This document shows, in pieces, positions 6,337 to 6,745 of a DNA stretch of 6,745 bases. A program made the translations under genes and the position numbers. Numbering within the stretch: position 1 is the first letter of the stretch; the number at the start of each line of letters is the position of its first letter. A model generated the notes under the pieces. The model was not told where the DNA came from and did no database searches. It was given only the letters and a program-made list of their open reading frames with translations. The DNA comes from an uncultured Pirellula sp. Lineage in GTDB: Bacteria > Planctomycetota > Planctomycetia > Pirellulales > Pirellulaceae. Location: assembly GCA_903892365.1 (NCBI GenBank), contig CAITIF010000907.1:1-6745 (forward strand). Reading direction: 5' to 3'.

Positions 6337-6363
6337 GAGACCGATTCTTCGGCACTCTCTTTT
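6337..6363 (+). terminator. Weak hairpin followed by a short T-run
   Basis: GAGACCGA (6337-6344) pairs with TCGG (6349-6352) and, after a three-base bulge, TCTC (6356-6359), around a TTCT loop, and four T residues follow. The bulge and short T-run make it a poor terminator. It could mark the end of a short leader RNA, or mean nothing. Confidence 0.2.
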
Positions 6364-6485
6364 CGGAAATTCGACTCGACCGATCAGAGAATGTTTGACG
6401 GTTGGGCACCAGCGATTTACCATGCTAGAAGAGCTGGCCCGCATTTTTCGGGGATGCACCCTGTCATTTTCAGGCTAGCAGCTGT

Positions 6486-6504
6486 TTTTCTCATCCACTT
6501 TTGC
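6486..6504 (-). repeat. Right arm of the 19-nt imperfect inverted repeat
   Basis: Partner of 6267-6285. It lies 40 bases before the start codon of the downstream gene, so it is probably within that gene's promoter or leader. No short target-site duplication obvious enough to prove an inserted element was seen outside the arms. Confidence 0.6.
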
Positions 6505-6532
6505 TCTTGTTTTGGCTTACAAAGCTCACTTT

Positions 6533-6537
6533 AGAGG
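6533..6537 (+). promoter_or_regulatory. Ribosome binding site of the last gene
   Basis: AGAGG is six bases before ATG 6544, a near-ideal spacing that supports this start for a gene whose remainder lies outside the window. Confidence 0.65.
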
Positions 6538-6543
6538 TACTTC

Positions 6544-6745
6544 ATGGCTCGCGATCGCAACGTCTATGTCTGGCAAGCCTACGTGACCGTTATGTCCATT
6601 GTGAGCCTGGCCTGCTTGGGCGCAATGCTGTTTGTCATTTTCCAGTCGGGCACGAACGCCAAGACCGTGGAAGGGGCAATCGCCAAGGAGCAAAAGGCGA
6701 CGGACGAATTGCGAAAAGCATCCAACGCCCGCCAAGTGCTGGAGC
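6544..6745 (+). CDS. Single-helix membrane protein with a coiled-coil, N-terminal part
   Basis: The frame stays open from ATG 6544 to the window edge, giving 67 residues. After a basic start (MARDRNVYVW) there is one hydrophobic helix at about 12-34 (core SIVSLACLGAMLFVIF, 18-33). A polar Ala/Glu/Lys/Gln-rich stretch from ~38 (KTVEGAIAKEQKATDEL, 39-55) looks like the start of a coiled coil. This is the pattern of a membrane-anchored protein with its C-terminal part outside the membrane, with a positive-inside N-terminus in the cytoplasm. There is no signal cleavage site or lipobox. The family is not recognised. A good ribosome binding site supports the start. It is transcribed divergently from the beta-propeller gene across a long intergenic region. 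Whether the full protein is short or a long coiled-coil cannot be told here. Confidence 0.8.
   Translation, partial: MARDRNVYVWQAYVTVMSIVSLACLGAMLFVIFQSGTNAKTVEGAIAKEQKATDELRKASNARQVLE

Larger units (their letters stand above)
5949..6543. other. 595-bp divergent intergenic region with several inverted repeats
   Basis: No convincing gene is seen on either strand. The longest plus-strand frame not overlapping a neighbour (6391-6534, 47 codons) lacks a spaced ribosome binding site. The region holds palindromes at 5972-5984 and 6095-6108, a GC-rich patch with a 6-bp hairpin (6031-6051) and the palindrome CGGCCGGCCG (6073-6082), a weak hairpin plus T-run (6337-6363), and a 19-nt imperfect inverted repeat (6267-6285 with 6486-6504). 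It must hold promoters for both divergent genes. No clear -35/-10 pair stood out, although TATAGAAT at 6153-6160 is -10-like. A small RNA or long leader is possible but unproven. No tRNA or other known RNA was recognised. Confidence 0.6.

Noticed and set aside
1..6745. CRISPR array, insertion sequence, phage or toxin-antitoxin genes
   Set aside because: No regularly spaced direct repeats, transposase motifs or phage-like proteins were seen anywhere in the window.

Overview
The window looks like a housekeeping and cell-envelope stretch of a planctomycete chromosome, probably Pirellulales-like. That placement is inferred from gene content and protein style: a HemX/CcsA-type membrane protein fused in an operon with glutamyl-tRNA reductase, an LpxB, a secreted PQQ-like beta-propeller with an Asp-rich tail ending in DPFAADPME, frequent TTG starts, and roughly even base composition. 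No marker gene such as rRNA is present to prove it. The bacterium should be diderm and make lipid A, because lpxB is present and intact.

Layout. The first ~29 bases carry the acidic tail end of an upstream gene, followed by a strong intrinsic terminator hairpin (82-112) that has an extended -10-like motif just before it (57-65). A two-gene plus-strand unit follows: a HemX/CcsA-like eight-helix membrane protein (146-1054), then hemA (1051-2328), overlapping by four bases. Convergent to hemA is a stand-alone ArgA-like GNAT acetyltransferase (minus, 2374-2871). A ~290-bp intergenic region with a perfect 7-bp hairpin and a 9-bp direct repeat separates it from lpxB (plus, best start 3163, end 4395). 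LpxB is convergent, with only 8 bases between stop codons, to a secreted PQQ-like beta-propeller protein (minus, 4404-5948). A 595-bp divergent intergenic region (5949-6543) holds several palindromes and a 19-nt imperfect inverted repeat. The window closes with the N-terminal part of a one-helix, coiled-coil membrane protein (6544 to the edge).

How the genes relate. The first operon commits glutamyl-tRNA to tetrapyrrole synthesis (HemA) and probably couples this to haem handling or GluTR control at the membrane (HemX-like partner). The GNAT protein probably acts in N-acetylglutamate and arginine metabolism. LpxB makes the lipid A disaccharide. The beta-propeller protein and the final coiled-coil protein are envelope proteins of unknown role. 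No mobile element, CRISPR array, phage gene, tRNA or rRNA was seen. I did not find a clearly novel system. The most intriguing points are the terminator-like hairpin sitting between a possible promoter and the haem operon, the degenerate haem-binding motif of the HemX-like protein, and the structured 595-bp divergent intergenic region.
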